Positions 1 to 10,487 of a DNA stretch of 64,000 nt are shown one piece after another. The notes below the pieces were generated by a model, which saw nothing but the letters and a program-made list of their open reading frames with translations, was not told where the DNA came from and made no database searches. The stretch lies in the NCBI RefSeq assembly GCF_009905375.1, contig NC_133650.1:288846423-288910422 (forward strand). Reading direction: 5' to 3'. Source of the stretch: Apium graveolens. Lineage: Eukaryota; Streptophyta; Magnoliopsida; Apiales; Apiaceae. Every line of letters starts with the position of its first letter. The first letter of the stretch is position 1. Position numbers and translations under genes: made by a program.

Positions 1-113
1 GACAGGCTCTGGCTCAGGAGGCATAATCATAAATTCTCCTCCCGTGGGATTCGAACCTGTGACCAAGAGGTTAGTTTTCCTCTCTTTAACCAACTGAGCC
101 AACCCTTGCGGGC
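1..113 (-). repeat. tRNA-derived SINE-like head inserted in the Gypsy1 LTR
   Basis: Read on the minus strand from 113, the sequence starts GCCCGCAAGGG and carries an RNA polymerase III A box (TGGCTCAGTTGG, 90-101) and B box (GGTTCGAATCC, 47-57), spaced as in a tRNA. It interrupts the Gypsy1 LTR: bases from 114 onward match the other LTR near 22,640, whereas bases to the left do not. A working tRNA is unlikely because the acceptor arms do not pair well, so a tRNA-derived SINE is the best reading. Its 3' part and left target duplication lie outside the window. Confidence 0.65.
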
Positions 114-187
114 ACCCGTATGAATGTTCTTAATTGAAATTTAGGGCTTTTTGTTCCAGGGGTAATTAGATGTTCTAGATGAGTGGG
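114..187 (+). repeat. Left piece of Gypsy1 left LTR
   Basis: This stretch matches the right Gypsy1 LTR around 22,640-22,712. It ends in GTGGG at 183-187, the 5-bp duplication that reappears at 13,465-13,469 on the far side of Copia1. The left LTR therefore continues at 13,470. Confidence 0.85.
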
Positions 188-808
188 TGTTAGGTCACAC
201 TTTCACTGTAGAGGGGGTGAATACAATGTTTATTACCATCAAATCAAACTTCAAGAACTTATGTAACAGAAAACAAACTTTATTTAAACAATAAACTCTG
301 TTACAATCTGGAACTGTTATCTCTCAGTGATGAACAAAATATCACGAGAGCTTCTAGAGTTATAATAAATAATATTCTCGATAATGATAACACCTCTAGT
401 GTAAACTCTATTTCTGTGTTTATATACTACACAGTTACAAGATATTCGCTAATTGATATGGAATATAATTCTGCTTCCTAAAATATATCAATCAGATATC
501 TTCTATTCCAAGTATTCCATTCTTCACGGAATTCCTTCTTCATGCATATCTCTTCTTATGTTTATCTTGATCTTCTTAACTTTAATCAGCTACTGTCCTT
601 ATCTGATCGTCCTTCAGCACTTAAGTTCTGATATCTATCTCCTGATAACATAAGTACTGATATCCCTTAAGTTCTGACTTCCAGTACCTTAAGTTCTGAC
701 TTCCAGTATAAGTACTGATCAGTTAAGTACTGATTTGTTCTGTTCAAATAAGATCTGAAATCTAAACATAAAACATATTAGCCATGACATTATCAAATAT
801 ATCTAACA
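188..808 (-). repeat. Copia1 3' LTR
   Basis: 621 bp, flanked on the inside by the polypurine tract. It carries a TATA-like TATATAAA (minus strand, 419-427) and an AATAAA-like signal near 278-286. Its U3 end (about 615-740) holds a cluster of short repeats of the type TCAGAACTTAAG and TCAGTACTTA. A 66-codon open frame inside it has no coding support. Confidence 0.95.
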
Positions 809-820
809 ATCTCCCCCAAC
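809..820 (-). other. Copia1 polypurine tract
   Basis: On the minus strand GTTGGGGGAGAT lies directly before the 3' LTR, where plus-strand DNA synthesis is primed. Confidence 0.85.
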
Positions 821-1015
821 TTGTAAATTAACAAAATATACAAGTTTAACAGATATTTGATGATGTCAAAAACATTAAGTACAAATGCATGAGAAATAGA
901 CAAGATAACTACAAGTTACAGTCCTTAAAGTTTTTACCAATTCAACTTCTGATAACAACTTCAACCTGTATAAATATCAGAATTTAAGCAGTTGTAGATC
1001 TTCGACTTGGCTTCA

Positions 1016-4000
1016 TCATTTTCCGATCTCTCTGATGTCAGGAGTTGTTCTGAGATAATTCTTCAACAAACATTTCTCAGCATATCTGAGTTCATTAATC
1101 ATTCTCCGTTTGACATCTTTAAGCTCTGCAGTATCTTCACCAGTTTGAAATATTGCAGCTCTGAGATCATTAATCTTTGCTTTTCTCAACTCCCGATCTA
1201 GTCTTATGACATAAGCTTTGTTAGACTCTAGATTGAATTCAAGCCCCTTAATACCAAGATATGTTCTGATCTGTGCAGTATTAGGCTTCATATCAACAAT
1301 ATCACCATTGTGATTTCTGTACTTTGGAACATATCTGCTGTCAGACTTAACAGAATAAAGTCTTTTCTGTCTCTGAATCTGTTCCTTTAAGTAGTTTGCA
1401 GCAGTCTCTGTTATTCTGTCATCCATTTGAAGTAAGAATAATACATGCTCCAATTCTTCAAAATACTTCAATGGAATGGCATTTTGTCTTATATGATAAA
1501 CCCTACCATCTGTCATGAAATACAACATGATGTATTCTTTCAAGTAGGTATGGTAAACCATCTGTACAGATTCTAGTTGATTCAATCTCTCAGGAGTTGC
1601 TCCAATACCTGGTTCACTCAAGGAAGTCGGATCATCAGTAGTGTTGTGTACTCTTCTTTCATCAGCACTTCCCAATCCAGTTTTATCTCTATCTTCCTTT
1701 CCAGTAACTACTCTTGCTTCAAAACCACTTAAAGTAGTCTTCAAAGATTGAGTCTGTTTTGCTTTAGTGAATCCTGGTAGGAGTGTTTTAGATTTATCTT
1801 CTGATATCAAGTTAACTTGAGCACTGTCAGAGGTTACTTGCTTCTTCTGAATATCAGAACTTACAATTTCTTGACTCTGAACAACTTGAGCTATGTCAGA
1901 GGTTGTTTTAAGAATTTTTCTTGAAGTCAGAGCAAGATTATGTTTTCCATCAGTAATTTCTTCTTCCTCAGGAGGTACATAAGGCTTGATAGGTTCACCA
2001 ACCTTTTCTTTACCCTTGGATCTTGGATCTATCTGTGGTTGTGATCTAGCCAAAGTTTCTTCAGTATGTATCCTCTCTTTGATCACAATGCCTTTAGGTT
2101 TTGGAAGTAACTTTTTACCAGAAGCTTCAGATTTAGATGTGACTTTCTCTGATTTAAGTCTGGCTTCTTCTTCCTTTAAACTTTCCAAGTCCATCCCTGG
2201 ATTTTCTTGAAGAAATAACTGTCTTGACATTTCCTCATCAAGATCTAGAAGTTCATCAGAACTTATCCTTTTACCAGCAGCAGAACTTATTCTTTTCCCA
2301 GTATCAGAACTTGTTCTGTGACTAGCTTGTCTTGATGTAAATCTTCTACCTTGACTATGACCACTACCCATTCCAGAGTTTCCTTGGTCATCTTTTCCAT
2401 CATCCTGTCCTTGCAGTGACTTGTTGGTTTTGCATTTGGACTTAATTACCTTCTCCCCCTTTTTGGCATCAGCAGGTAATAAAAGAGAGATAAGTAGTTC
2501 CACTGAGGTCTGGATTTCAGTAAGTTGTGATTGCTGAGAAGCTTGATTTGTCAGAATTTGATCAATCTGAGCTTGTTGCTTCTCTTGAGTTTTCTCAATA
2601 TAAGCAACCCTGTCAATGGTAGGTTGGAAGAACTTTTTCTTATCAAGTTTCCAAACTTGTTCCTGTTTAATAAAGTTCTCCTGAATCTTGTGTAGCTCTG
2701 CATGAGTGTTGGAATGAAGACCTTGTAGATGTTTAGTACTCAATGCAGTGACTCTAAGCTGGGTTTTAAAATCATCAGAATTTAACATTTCATCAGCTTT
2801 AGTCAAGTGCTCAGCAAGATGTAAAGCATTTGGAACACATGAAACTGAGTTCCATTCCTTAGTCCACTCCTGTCCTGCAGGAGTTTCACTCCAAGGTACT
2901 GGTGCATCCCTGATAACAAACTCCTTTAGCAGTTCAGACTTAGGAAGAGTCAATGGAGAAGTATGTCCTGAAGGACCTGCTGCATCAGCATCTACAGTTG
3001 TAGCAGCTTCACCAGTATCTCCAACATTTGCAGCATCACCAGTATCTCCAACATTTGCAGCATCATAACTTAAAGAATCAGTATCTTCTGATAAGACAAC
3101 TGTATGAGTAGCAATGGAGGCTTCAACATCCTCTAATTGCTGATCTGATACTAAGTTCTGATCAACAGCCATATCCTGATGCTCACCTAAAATCTGATCA
3201 TCATCTTGATGCAGAGAAGGTGTTAGTGATAACTCAGGAGTTTGAACAGCATCAGTAACAGGTGTTGTGGAAGGATTATTTGTTGTTGGAGCTTCTAAGA
3301 AAAGTATTTCAGGCACAACCAAGTTCTGAATATCAATTTCAGCACTTGTGCCTGGATCAACAAGAGATAAAGAAGGTAAATTAGCCTTGTCAGATACAGG
3401 TTCTTGAAATGGAGTTGATGGAGAAGAAGTGACTGGAGCAAATTCCTTGTCTTGTGAGATCAGAGATTCCTGATCCCCTTCCTTAGCTGCTTCCTCCTCA
3501 TCATCTGAAACTGGCCTCTGTGCCCTCTGTTTCTTGTACTTCCTTGTTGATTTGGATTCCTTGGGAGTTGCAGGAACAGTCATACGTCTAAGCCTCTTGA
3601 GAAGCCTAGAACCCCCAATTGCAGAATCCTTCTGAGAAGTTGCCTTCTCAGCTTCATAAATCATAGGTTCTGAAGAAGGAACCTGATCTTCAGAATCTGT
3701 TTCATCTCTCAAAGTAATCCTCCTCTTCTTCTGAGATGTTTGAGAAACAGTCTTTGTTCTCTTTGGCTTAGAGGATGTAGGCTTCACAGTAGGTGCTGAA
3801 GAAGAAGGTTGAGCAGTCTGTGAAGTGGAGAGATATGATTTGAGATAAGTTCTGAGGGTAGGTTGAGGAGAATGAGAGGTAGGGACTGAGGTTGATGGAT
3901 TTTGGTTATGGTGAGTTGGTTGAACATTTGAGTAAACAGATTTGTAAGTAGCTGGATCAGCATTTACCAGAATCTGTTTCACAGACTGAGGAATCTGTAA

Positions 4001-4750
4001 TTGTCTCACCATTGATTTCTTTGTGTCAGCATTTATCAGGTCGTTAAAATACCTTTTTGCAACCTTAAAAGGTGGGGTTTGAGTGCTGACTAACTGGGGT
4101 TCAGCAGTACAATACGTATAAATAAGTTGACAGAATCTAGCAAAATAAACAACATCTCGATCCTCTGTCATCCTATCCCCAATGAAACCAATTATTCCAG
4201 TTGCAAAATCAAAATGAGTTTGATGGATAATAGCATACCCGATGTGCTGACTCAGAATTGGGATAGCATCATAATTAGAACATTTGTTCCCAAAAGCCTT
4301 GGTGATGCAATCGAAGAAGAAACTCCATTCTCTTCTGATATGAGCCCGTTTCAACTGTCCAAGTTTCGTCAGACTCTGTTCATATCCCAAATCAGTCATT
4401 AACCCCCGAAGTTCTGATTCCTCTGGTATAGAGAAGGTACAATCTTCTGGAAGATGTAATGCTCTTCGTACTGTACCAGGAGTGACTACATAGGAAGAAT
4501 CACCCACTTGGAAGATAATACTGGGAGTTCCTCGTTTACCACCATCATCAAAAATTCCAGTCCTCCAGAACCGCAGAACTTGTTGACTTGAAAATAATTC
4601 AGGCTGAGTTAAGGCGTACCCAACCTCACTATGTGCAAGAAGATCTTGCACAAAATGCAATTCAGATGGAGCGTCAGCATGATCAAGAATTGCAGCATAG
4701 TTGTTTGGAACAAACTTTGCTCCATCAATGATTAAATCCTTTGGTGCCAT
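1016..4750 (-). CDS. Copia1 ORF3: large protein downstream of pol (1244 aa)
   Basis: An uninterrupted 1244-residue frame between pol and the 3' LTR, in the same sense as gag-pol. I chose the first ATG (MAPKDLIIDG); upstream codons in frame begin only with TTG. About residues 1-240 look globular and resemble the 'putative plant transposon protein' domain often found after Copia pol in asterids (from memory, not searched). Then come Ser/Thr/Pro-rich linkers, two basic clusters that could be nuclear localisation signals (near KKRRITL and RLLKRLRRM), an acidic part, a short repeat of DAANVGDTG, a coiled-coil-like Gln-rich stretch ending near LLISLLLPADAKKGEK, a charged linker, and a globular C-terminal about 160 residues. 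I see no signal peptide or membrane segment, so a classical envelope is unlikely despite the position. Function unknown. A TATAAGTA 154 bp upstream could be its own promoter. Confidence 0.85.
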   Translation of the reverse strand: MAPKDLIIDGAKFVPNNYAAILDHADAPSELHFVQDLLAHSEVGYALTQPELFSSQQVLRFWRTGIFDDGGKRGTPSIIFQVGDSSYVVTPGTVRRALHLPEDCTFSIPEESELRGLMTDLGYEQSLTKLGQLKRAHIRREWSFFFDCITKAFGNKCSNYDAIPILSQHIGYAIIHQTHFDFATGIIGFIGDRMTEDRDVVYFARFCQLIYTYCTAEPQLVSTQTPPFKVAKRYFNDLINADTKKSMVRQLQIPQSVKQILVNADPATYKSVYSNVQPTHHNQNPSTSVPTSHSPQPTLRTYLKSYLSTSQTAQPSSSAPTVKPTSSKPKRTKTVSQTSQKKRRITLRDETDSEDQVPSSEPMIYEAEKATSQKDSAIGGSRLLKRLRRMTVPATPKESKSTRKYKKQRAQRPVSDDEEEAAKEGDQESLISQDKEFAPVTSSPSTPFQEPVSDKANLPSLSLVDPGTSAEIDIQNLVVPEILFLEAPTTNNPSTTPVTDAVQTPELSLTPSLHQDDDQILGEHQDMAVDQNLVSDQQLEDVEASIATHTVVLSEDTDSLSYDAANVGDTGDAANVGDTGEAATTVDADAAGPSGHTSPLTLPKSELLKEFVIRDAPVPWSETPAGQEWTKEWNSVSCVPNALHLAEHLTKADEMLNSDDFKTQLRVTALSTKHLQGLHSNTHAELHKIQENFIKQEQVWKLDKKKFFQPTIDRVAYIEKTQEKQQAQIDQILTNQASQQSQLTEIQTSVELLISLLLPADAKKGEKVIKSKCKTNKSLQGQDDGKDDQGNSGMGSGHSQGRRFTSRQASHRTSSDTGKRISSAAGKRISSDELLDLDEEMSRQLFLQENPGMDLESLKEEEARLKSEKVTSKSEASGKKLLPKPKGIVIKERIHTEETLARSQPQIDPRSKGKEKVGEPIKPYVPPEEEEITDGKHNLALTSRKILKTTSDIAQVVQSQEIVSSDIQKKQVTSDSAQVNLISEDKSKTLLPGFTKAKQTQSLKTTLSGFEARVVTGKEDRDKTGLGSADERRVHNTTDDPTSLSEPGIGATPERLNQLESVQMVYHTYLKEYIMLYFMTDGRVYHIRQNAIPLKYFEELEHVLFLLQMDDRITETAANYLKEQIQRQKRLYSVKSDSRYVPKYRNHNGDIVDMKPNTAQIRTYLGIKGLEFNLESNKAYVIRLDRELRKAKINDLRAAIFQTGEDTAELKDVKRRMINELRYAEKCLLKNYLRTTPDIREIGK

Positions 4751-4903
4751 GTGAAAAATATTGAAATTCAAGTATGCCTGTTAGGTGTTTGAGATAATAT
4801 CTGTATGAAAACAACGGAAATAGTAAAGTGAAGGAGAGTAAAAGTAAGAAGAGAGATAGAAGATGAAGAAATTAAAAAGATTAAAGAAATCGTCTCTCTG
4901 CTG

Positions 4904-4911
4904 TACTTATA
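4904..4911 (-). promoter_or_regulatory. Candidate TATA box for Copia1 ORF3
   Basis: TATAAGTA on the minus strand, 154 bp upstream of the ORF3 ATG, in a stretch with no ORF. Because ORF3 is more than 8 kb from the 5' LTR promoter, a separate promoter is plausible. Motif and position only. Confidence 0.3.
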
Positions 4912-5432
4912 CAAAAGAAATATTACCGTTGGACACCTGTCAAACATGCAGTAATAACGGATAGTTACTGGGCTCGAGAAAACAGTAATCAATACTTACC
5001 CATTTGCCGAGTTTCAAGGAAAAACTGTTCCATTTATCAAGGGAAACAATTCAAATTTTAACCCGTTATCACTGATTGGTTATTTTGCACTGCAACATTA
5101 ATATTCTGAAAATGAATCATGTTAAAAATGACCGAGATAATTTCGATGAATAAGTGCTGACAAAGAATCAGAACTTAAATCAGAACTTAACAAAATTTAA
5201 ATGGTCATCAGAATATCAAGCAGGATTTAACAACACAAGATAAAATAACTCAGAGACAAAATCTTGAAGTAAAAACAATTTTCATTAATATATCAAGTCA
5301 ATACATAAATGAAATAGAAATTACAGCAATACAAGATTTTCCCTAAGCTTCTAATCCTAACGTCAACAGCTTTAGTCCTAGCTAAGAAGCCTGACAAAGC
5401 TGAGGATGAAGAAGAACAGGAAGAAGACGAGA
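4912..5432. other. Copia1 spacer between ORF3 and the 91-aa ORF
   Basis: AT-rich and non-coding, with TCAGAACTTAA-type motifs near 5,168 and 5,180. A 74-codon minus frame at 4,768-4,992 has no family resemblance and I do not count it as a gene. Confidence 0.6.
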
Positions 5433-5708
5433 TTAAGTCATCTTCCTCTTCCTATCTTCGACAAACAAGATGGCGAGTCGTATGATTCGCTCTTGCTGAC
5501 GGATAGCTTCCCGCCGTTCCGCCTCCAATCGATCAAGATGAAGCTGGTAGTCCATCTCGAAGAACAGAAGTTGGTTCAGCACCGCCTGTGGGACAGAGCC
5601 CCATATCTCTTCAGGAATGGCAGTTACATGCCACCCCTGCTGCCAGTCGGCGCAGCTTAGCTCCATATGAAAATTTTGGTAATTCAAAAACATGTTGTAT
5701 CGAACCAT
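5433..5708 (-). CDS. Copia1 small ORF (91 aa)
   Basis: A 91-residue protein starting MVRYNMFLNYQNFHMEL and ending in a basic tail, KRKMT. The frame is open further upstream, but that part reads like untranslated sequence (many F/L/S residues); this ATG is 75 bp below a TATATA box (5,783-5,788), so I start there. The first half is rich in aromatic residues; the second half is a long amphipathic helix full of Glu, Arg, Gln and Leu, likely coiled-coil. It has no membrane segment and I recognise no family. It lies between pol and ORF3 in the same sense as both, so it may be an accessory protein of the element. Confidence 0.55.
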   Translation of the reverse strand: MVRYNMFLNYQNFHMELSCADWQQGWHVTAIPEEIWGSVPQAVLNQLLFFEMDYQLHLDRLEAERREAIRQQERIIRLAILFVEDRKRKMT

Positions 5709-5782
5709 GATGGTTTTGAAAAAGAATATGAAGTTAAGATTGTGAGAAAAATTGATGAAAGGGCTAAAGTGAAGTGGCTGTG

Positions 5783-5788
5783 TATATA
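5783..5788 (-). promoter_or_regulatory. Candidate TATA box for the Copia1 91-aa ORF
   Basis: TATATA on the minus strand, about 75 bp upstream of the ATG at 5,708, suggesting separate transcription of the small ORF. No other promoter evidence. Confidence 0.3.
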
Positions 5789-7121
5789 GGCAAGAGAATG
5801 CAAGGAGACGCGAAGATATTGAATGCAGACAGGTAGAATTAAATCTACCTCGTCTCCCTAGACTTTGAAAAAGAATAACAGTCATTGGAAAAGGAATGTG
5901 CACATGGAACAAGAGTGAACTGTTCAAGGACGAGTGCCATTATGTTTTAACCATAGACTATTAATCTTCCACTCCAACATTTCGAAATTAATCTGAGACT
6001 GTTACCAAATTTTACTCACAGATAAGTTAAGTAAAGGGTTAGACTGAAAAATCAGAACTTAGACCTATACCAGAACTTAACAGTCATCAGAACATAATGT
6101 CTTAACTCGAACAAGGAATATCTATCTTAGTAAATACTCATACAAGTTCTTAGTTATGAACGTCAGAAATTAATCATCAGAACGTGTAACTAGAACTTGT
6201 CCTCAGAATTTGTGCAGAAGTGACATAATGACTGTTTATCTAAAATAACATAGACCACCACAGAAATTTCATCATTCATATGGAGTGATGTGTGTGTGCA
6301 TTAAGCTAAATAACAGACAAAGAGTAAAGTCTGATCTACTTCAGTACATCTTAGAAGTAAGTCATAATTAAAATTTTGCTAAAGATCTGTCATTATCCTG
6401 AAACCTACTGATAAATGAGTTCATGCATGAGTTCACCTCTACTGTTTTTGTGCTAATTTTATGCATCTTTTGAAATTCTATTTTACAGAGGCTTCTCAGT
6501 GTAAGTGAGTCACGACTGTTTATTAGAATTTATGCTATTATCAGAGTATTTCTCCAGTAATCATAGAGTGTGAAAAGTCACCAAGAAAATATTTTGCTTT
6601 TCTAATGCATATTTACTTAATACCAGCAATGCACTTGGGTCGTCCCTTTCACATTTTTACTCTAGATCTCAAAGGAGTACCTGATATTATTCTTTGATTT
6701 TTGTTCTTCTTCTTTTGATAAGTGAGGTTTATCAACACTTAGTACATTCAGCAGTTTTACTAGAATCAGAACTTAAACAGATGAGTAGCATTATTCTAAT
6801 TTGTGACTTAGTAATAAGATATACAAAGTAAACTTGACTAAGCTCAGTTATCAGAATTTGCTTGTGTCATAAGATTTCCACAGAAATAACTACTTCTTTC
6901 ATGGGATCATTTGTTTATTGAAGACTAGTAGGTCAGTATCTAGCACAGTTATCCTCATAGGATAGAAGAGTTACTGAAACAGACATATCACTTATTAGAG
7001 TTTAGACACATATATCAGACAACAGTCAGTACTTGAAGACATTTATCAATTAATGCACAGAATATACAAAGAGATTAATTCTGTAAATACTGATCATAAA
7101 GTCTGATAACATAGAACAAGT
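5789..7121. other. Copia1 spacer between pol and the small ORF
   Basis: About 1.3 kb, AT-rich, with no credible ORF. It contains several TCAGAACTTA-type motifs (near 6,053, 6,073, 6,190 and 6,768), the oligonucleotide that recurs through the whole element. Confidence 0.6.
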
Positions 7122-10100
7122 TTAAGCAGATTTAGAGAAAGAACCTGAAATCATTCCAAGTTCATTTACCAATTTTGAAAAGGTAGCTTCACACAGTGGT
7201 TTTGTGAAGATATCTGCTACTTGTTGATCTGTGGGAACAAAATGCAATTCCACTGTACCTTCATCCACATGTTCCCTGATGAAATGGTACCTGATGCTGA
7301 TGTGCTTTGTCATAGAGTGTTGAACTGGATTACCTGTCATAGCAATAGCACTTTGATTATCACAGTAAATAGGGATTTTGAAATATGTTAACCCATAATC
7401 CAGTAACTGATTCTTCATCCAGAGAATCTGTGCACAGCAGCTTCCTGCAGCAATATACTCTGCTTCTGCAGTTGATGTGGAAATTGACTTTTGTTTCTTG
7501 CTATACCAAGAAACCAATCTGCCTCCAAGAAATTGGCAGCTTCCACTTGTGCTTTTCCTGTCAATTTTGCAACCTGCAAAATCTGCATCTGAGTAACCTA
7601 TTAATTTAAAATCTGATTCTCTAGGATACCATAATCCTAGATCAGCTGTTCCTTTAAGATACTTAAAGATTCTTTTTACAGCTGTTAAGTGAGGTTCTCT
7701 TGGATCTGCTTGAAATCTTGCACAAAGACAGGTAGCAAACATGATATCTGGTCTACTAGCAGTTAGATAGAGAAGTGAGCCAATCATACCTCTGTAATCA
7801 GTAATATCTACTGAATTACCAGTATCCTTATCCAGTTTTGTTGCAGTAGCCATGGGAGTGGATGCACTTGAACAGTCTTGCATTCCAAATTTTTTCAGCA
7901 AGTTTCTGGTGTACTTAGATTGACAAATAAAAGTTCCTTCTTCACTCTGCTTGACTTGAAGGCCCAGAAAATAACTAAGTTCTCCCATCATACTCATCTG
8001 ATATCTTGACTGCATTAGATTGGCAAACTTTTTGCAAAGTTTGTCATTTGGAGACCCAAAAATGATATCATCAACATAAATCTGGATCAAAAGTAAGTCC
8101 TTGCCATGGTTGAGATAGAACAATGTTTTGTCAATAGTTCCTCTGTTGAATCCACTTTCCAGAAGAAACTGAGTTAAAGTCTCATACCATGCTCTAGGAG
8201 CTTGCTTAAGTCCATAAAGTGCTTTATCAAGCCTGTAGACATAATCTGGATGTTTGGAATCTACAAAGCCTGGAGGTTGTTCAACATATACTTCCTCTTC
8301 CAATTCTCCATTGAGAAAAGCACTTTTCACATCCATTTGAAAGACAGTAAACTTTTTGTGAGCAGCATAAGCCATAAATATCCTTATGGCTTCTAACCTA
8401 GCAACTGGAGCAAATGTTTCATCATAGTCAATTCCCTCCTGTTGAGAATATCCTTTTGCAACCAGCCTTGCCTTGTTCCTTACAATTATGCCATCACTGT
8501 CAGTTTTGTTTCTGAATACCCACTTTGTACCAACAACCGATCTATTCTTGGGTCTTGGCACTAAGGTCCAGACTTTGTTTCTTTCAAATTCATTCAACTC
8601 TTCCTGCATTGCTTGCACCCAATCAGCATCTTGAAGAGCTTCTTCCACTTTCTTTGGCTCAGTCTGAGAGAGAAAAGAATTGTAAAGACATTCATTCGAA
8701 GTACCTGTTCTAGTTCTGACACCTGCCTCAGGATTTCCAATTATTAAATCAGGTGTATGTGATTTTGTCCACTTCCTTGCAGATGGAAGATTTTCTCTAG
8801 AACTGGATGCTCCCCCATAATTCATGCTGTCTTCGATTTCATTTTCTGATGCTCCCCCTGAAACTATGCTCTCTGAGTTGGATCCTTCAGTATTTAGATT
8901 TTCAGCACTGTCAGTACTTGGCTTATCAGAACTTGACGAATCAGAATTTGACGAGCCAGATGTATGTTCTGATGCTTCTTGAGATGTGATAAAATCTTGA
9001 GTATGCTCCCCCTGCAATGGTGCATCTTCCTTTGACGTAGTCACCACAGTTTCAATAACATCAGAGTTTAATCCATCAGAATTTACAGTATCAGGACTTA
9101 GACTGTCAGGACTTGAGGTATCAGAATATGAATCTTCATTTTCAAATCTCAGCTTATTATGATCAATGCAATCTTCAAGTCCAGTGATCTTCTTGTCATC
9201 AAAAGAGACATTGATAGATTCCATGACCACTTTTGTTCTCAAATTATAGACTCTGAAGGCTTTTGTAGAAAGTGGATATCCTACAAAGATTCCCTCATCA
9301 GCTTTTAGATCAAACTTGGATAGCTGTTCAGGATGAGTCTTGAGAACAAAACACTTACATCCAAATACATGAAAGTATTTGAGATTTGGCTTCTTGTTCT
9401 TCACCATCTCATATGGTGTTTTTCCATGCTTGTTAATGAGTGTTGCATTTTGAGTAAAACAAGCAGTCTGCACAGCTTCAGCCCAGAAATAGGTTGGAAG
9501 CTTTGCTTCTTCAAGCATTGTTCGTGCAGCTTCAATTAGAGTTCTATTCTTCCTTTCAACAACTCCATTTTGCTGTGGAGTTCCAGGAGCAGAAAATTCC
9601 TGCTTTATTCCATGATTTTTGCAGAACTCTTCCATTATCAAATTCTTGAATTCAGTGCCATTATCACTCCTCAAAATTTTCACAGAATCTTTGATCAATT
9701 TATCCAGATGTTTGACATGATCAATCAGGATAGATGCAGTTTCACTTTTCGTGTGCAAGAAATACACCCATGTGTATCTGGTGAACTCATCTACTATGAC
9801 CAACGCATATTTCTTCTTTGCAATAGACATGACATTCACTGGACCAAATAGATCAACATGAAGTAGATAGTAAGGCTCAAGAATTGATGATTCAGTCTTG
9901 CTCTTGAACGAAGATTTTCTTTGTTTAGCCTTCTGACATGAGTCACAAAGACCATCAGGAACAAACACTGATTTTGGCAGTCCTCTCACAAGATCTTTCT
10001 TGATCAGTTCATTTATCTTGTTGAAGTTTAAATGAGAGAGTTTCTTGTGCCAATTCCAGCTTTCTTCAGTTGAGGCTCTACTCACTAAACAGATTGCAGA

Positions 10101-10472
10101 ACCATCAGAACTTGTTGAAAGCTTAGCTTCATAAATGTTACCACGCCTGAATCCCTTCAGAACAATTTTTCCTTTAGATTTACTAACTATTTCACAATGT
10201 TCTGCAAAGAAATCAACATGATAACCTCTGTCACAGATTTGACTTATACTCAGTAAGTTGTGTTTAAGTCCTGAGACCAAAGCTACATCTTTAATAATGA
10301 CATTCCCAAGATTGATATTGCCATATCCCAAGGTTTTTCCAATGTTGCCATCTCCATAAGAAACACTTGGGCCAGCTTTCTCCACAAAGTCTGATAGCAG
10401 GGCCTTATTTCCAGTCATATGTCCTGAACATCCACTGTCCAGAACTAGAATATTTTTCCTGTTGCCCTGCAA
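7122..10472 (-). CDS. pol: Copia1 Pol polyprotein (protease, integrase, RT, RNase H)
   Basis: 1116 codons open. In order: aspartic protease ([10 protein letters not shown], about residue 13), the HHCC zinc-binding pre-integrase region (about 138-185, ending CDSCQKAK), the integrase core with its acidic triad (in [17 protein letters not shown] and NGVVERKNR), reverse transcriptase with YVDDIIFG (about residue 800), and RNase H ([24 protein letters not shown]) ending near ADIFTKPL. Length and order fit Ty1-Copia pol. The frame opens at a TTG directly after an in-frame TGA; the first ATG is inside the protease motif, so Pol cannot start normally. It follows gag in the same frame after a TAG and that TGA, so expression needs splicing, readthrough or re-initiation. 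The start given is only the frame opening. Confidence 0.92.
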   Translation of the reverse strand: MQGNRKNILVLDSGCSGHMTGNKALLSDFVEKAGPSVSYGDGNIGKTLGYGNINLGNVIIKDVALVSGLKHNLLSISQICDRGYHVDFFAEHCEIVSKSKGKIVLKGFRRGNIYEAKLSTSSDGSAICLVSRASTEESWNWHKKLSHLNFNKINELIKKDLVRGLPKSVFVPDGLCDSCQKAKQRKSSFKSKTESSILEPYYLLHVDLFGPVNVMSIAKKKYALVIVDEFTRYTWVYFLHTKSETASILIDHVKHLDKLIKDSVKILRSDNGTEFKNLIMEEFCKNHGIKQEFSAPGTPQQNGVVERKNRTLIEAARTMLEEAKLPTYFWAEAVQTACFTQNATLINKHGKTPYEMVKNKKPNLKYFHVFGCKCFVLKTHPEQLSKFDLKADEGIFVGYPLSTKAFRVYNLRTKVVMESINVSFDDKKITGLEDCIDHNKLRFENEDSYSDTSSPDSLSPDTVNSDGLNSDVIETVVTTSKEDAPLQGEHTQDFITSQEASEHTSGSSNSDSSSSDKPSTDSAENLNTEGSNSESIVSGGASENEIEDSMNYGGASSSRENLPSARKWTKSHTPDLIIGNPEAGVRTRTGTSNECLYNSFLSQTEPKKVEEALQDADWVQAMQEELNEFERNKVWTLVPRPKNRSVVGTKWVFRNKTDSDGIIVRNKARLVAKGYSQQEGIDYDETFAPVARLEAIRIFMAYAAHKKFTVFQMDVKSAFLNGELEEEVYVEQPPGFVDSKHPDYVYRLDKALYGLKQAPRAWYETLTQFLLESGFNRGTIDKTLFYLNHGKDLLLIQIYVDDIIFGSPNDKLCKKFANLMQSRYQMSMMGELSYFLGLQVKQSEEGTFICQSKYTRNLLKKFGMQDCSSASTPMATATKLDKDTGNSVDITDYRGMIGSLLYLTASRPDIMFATCLCARFQADPREPHLTAVKRIFKYLKGTADLGLWYPRESDFKLIGYSDADFAGCKIDRKSTSGSCQFLGGRLVSWYSKKQKSISTSTAEAEYIAAGSCCAQILWMKNQLLDYGLTYFKIPIYCDNQSAIAMTGNPVQHSMTKHISIRYHFIREHVDEGTVELHFVPTDQQVADIFTKPLCEATFSKLVNELGMISGSFSKSA

Positions 10473-10487
10473 TCAAAAAGACCACTA
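10473..10487 (-). promoter_or_regulatory. Copia1 gag-pol junction: two in-frame stops beside a splice-acceptor-like site
   Basis: On the minus strand gag ends TAG, then TGG TCT TTT, then TGA, then TTGCAG and pol. The sequence TTTTTGATTGCAG followed by GG is a good plant 3' splice site. The decayed Copia2 keeps the same arrangement, with TGA directly before TTGCAGGG near 57,020. This may be how Gag and Gag-Pol are balanced; it is inferred from conservation only. Confidence 0.45.

Noticed and set aside
47..113. Functional tRNA gene on the minus strand
   Set aside because: Boxes A and B are present but the arms do not form a proper acceptor stem; SINE head is the better explanation.
453..653. 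66-codon open frame, repeated exactly at 13,109-13,309
   Set aside because: It lies antisense inside the Copia1 LTRs and is duplicated only because the LTRs are.
2748..3068. 106-codon plus-strand frame
   Set aside because: Antisense to Copia1 ORF3; a shadow of its Ala/Thr/Asp repeats.
1016..4750. Copia1 ORF3 as a true envelope protein
   Set aside because: Its position is right, but there is no signal peptide, no membrane segment and no furin-like site visible.
5709..5927. N-terminal extension of the small Copia1 ORF
   Set aside because: Low-complexity F/L/S sequence that contains the candidate TATA box; the inner ATG is better.
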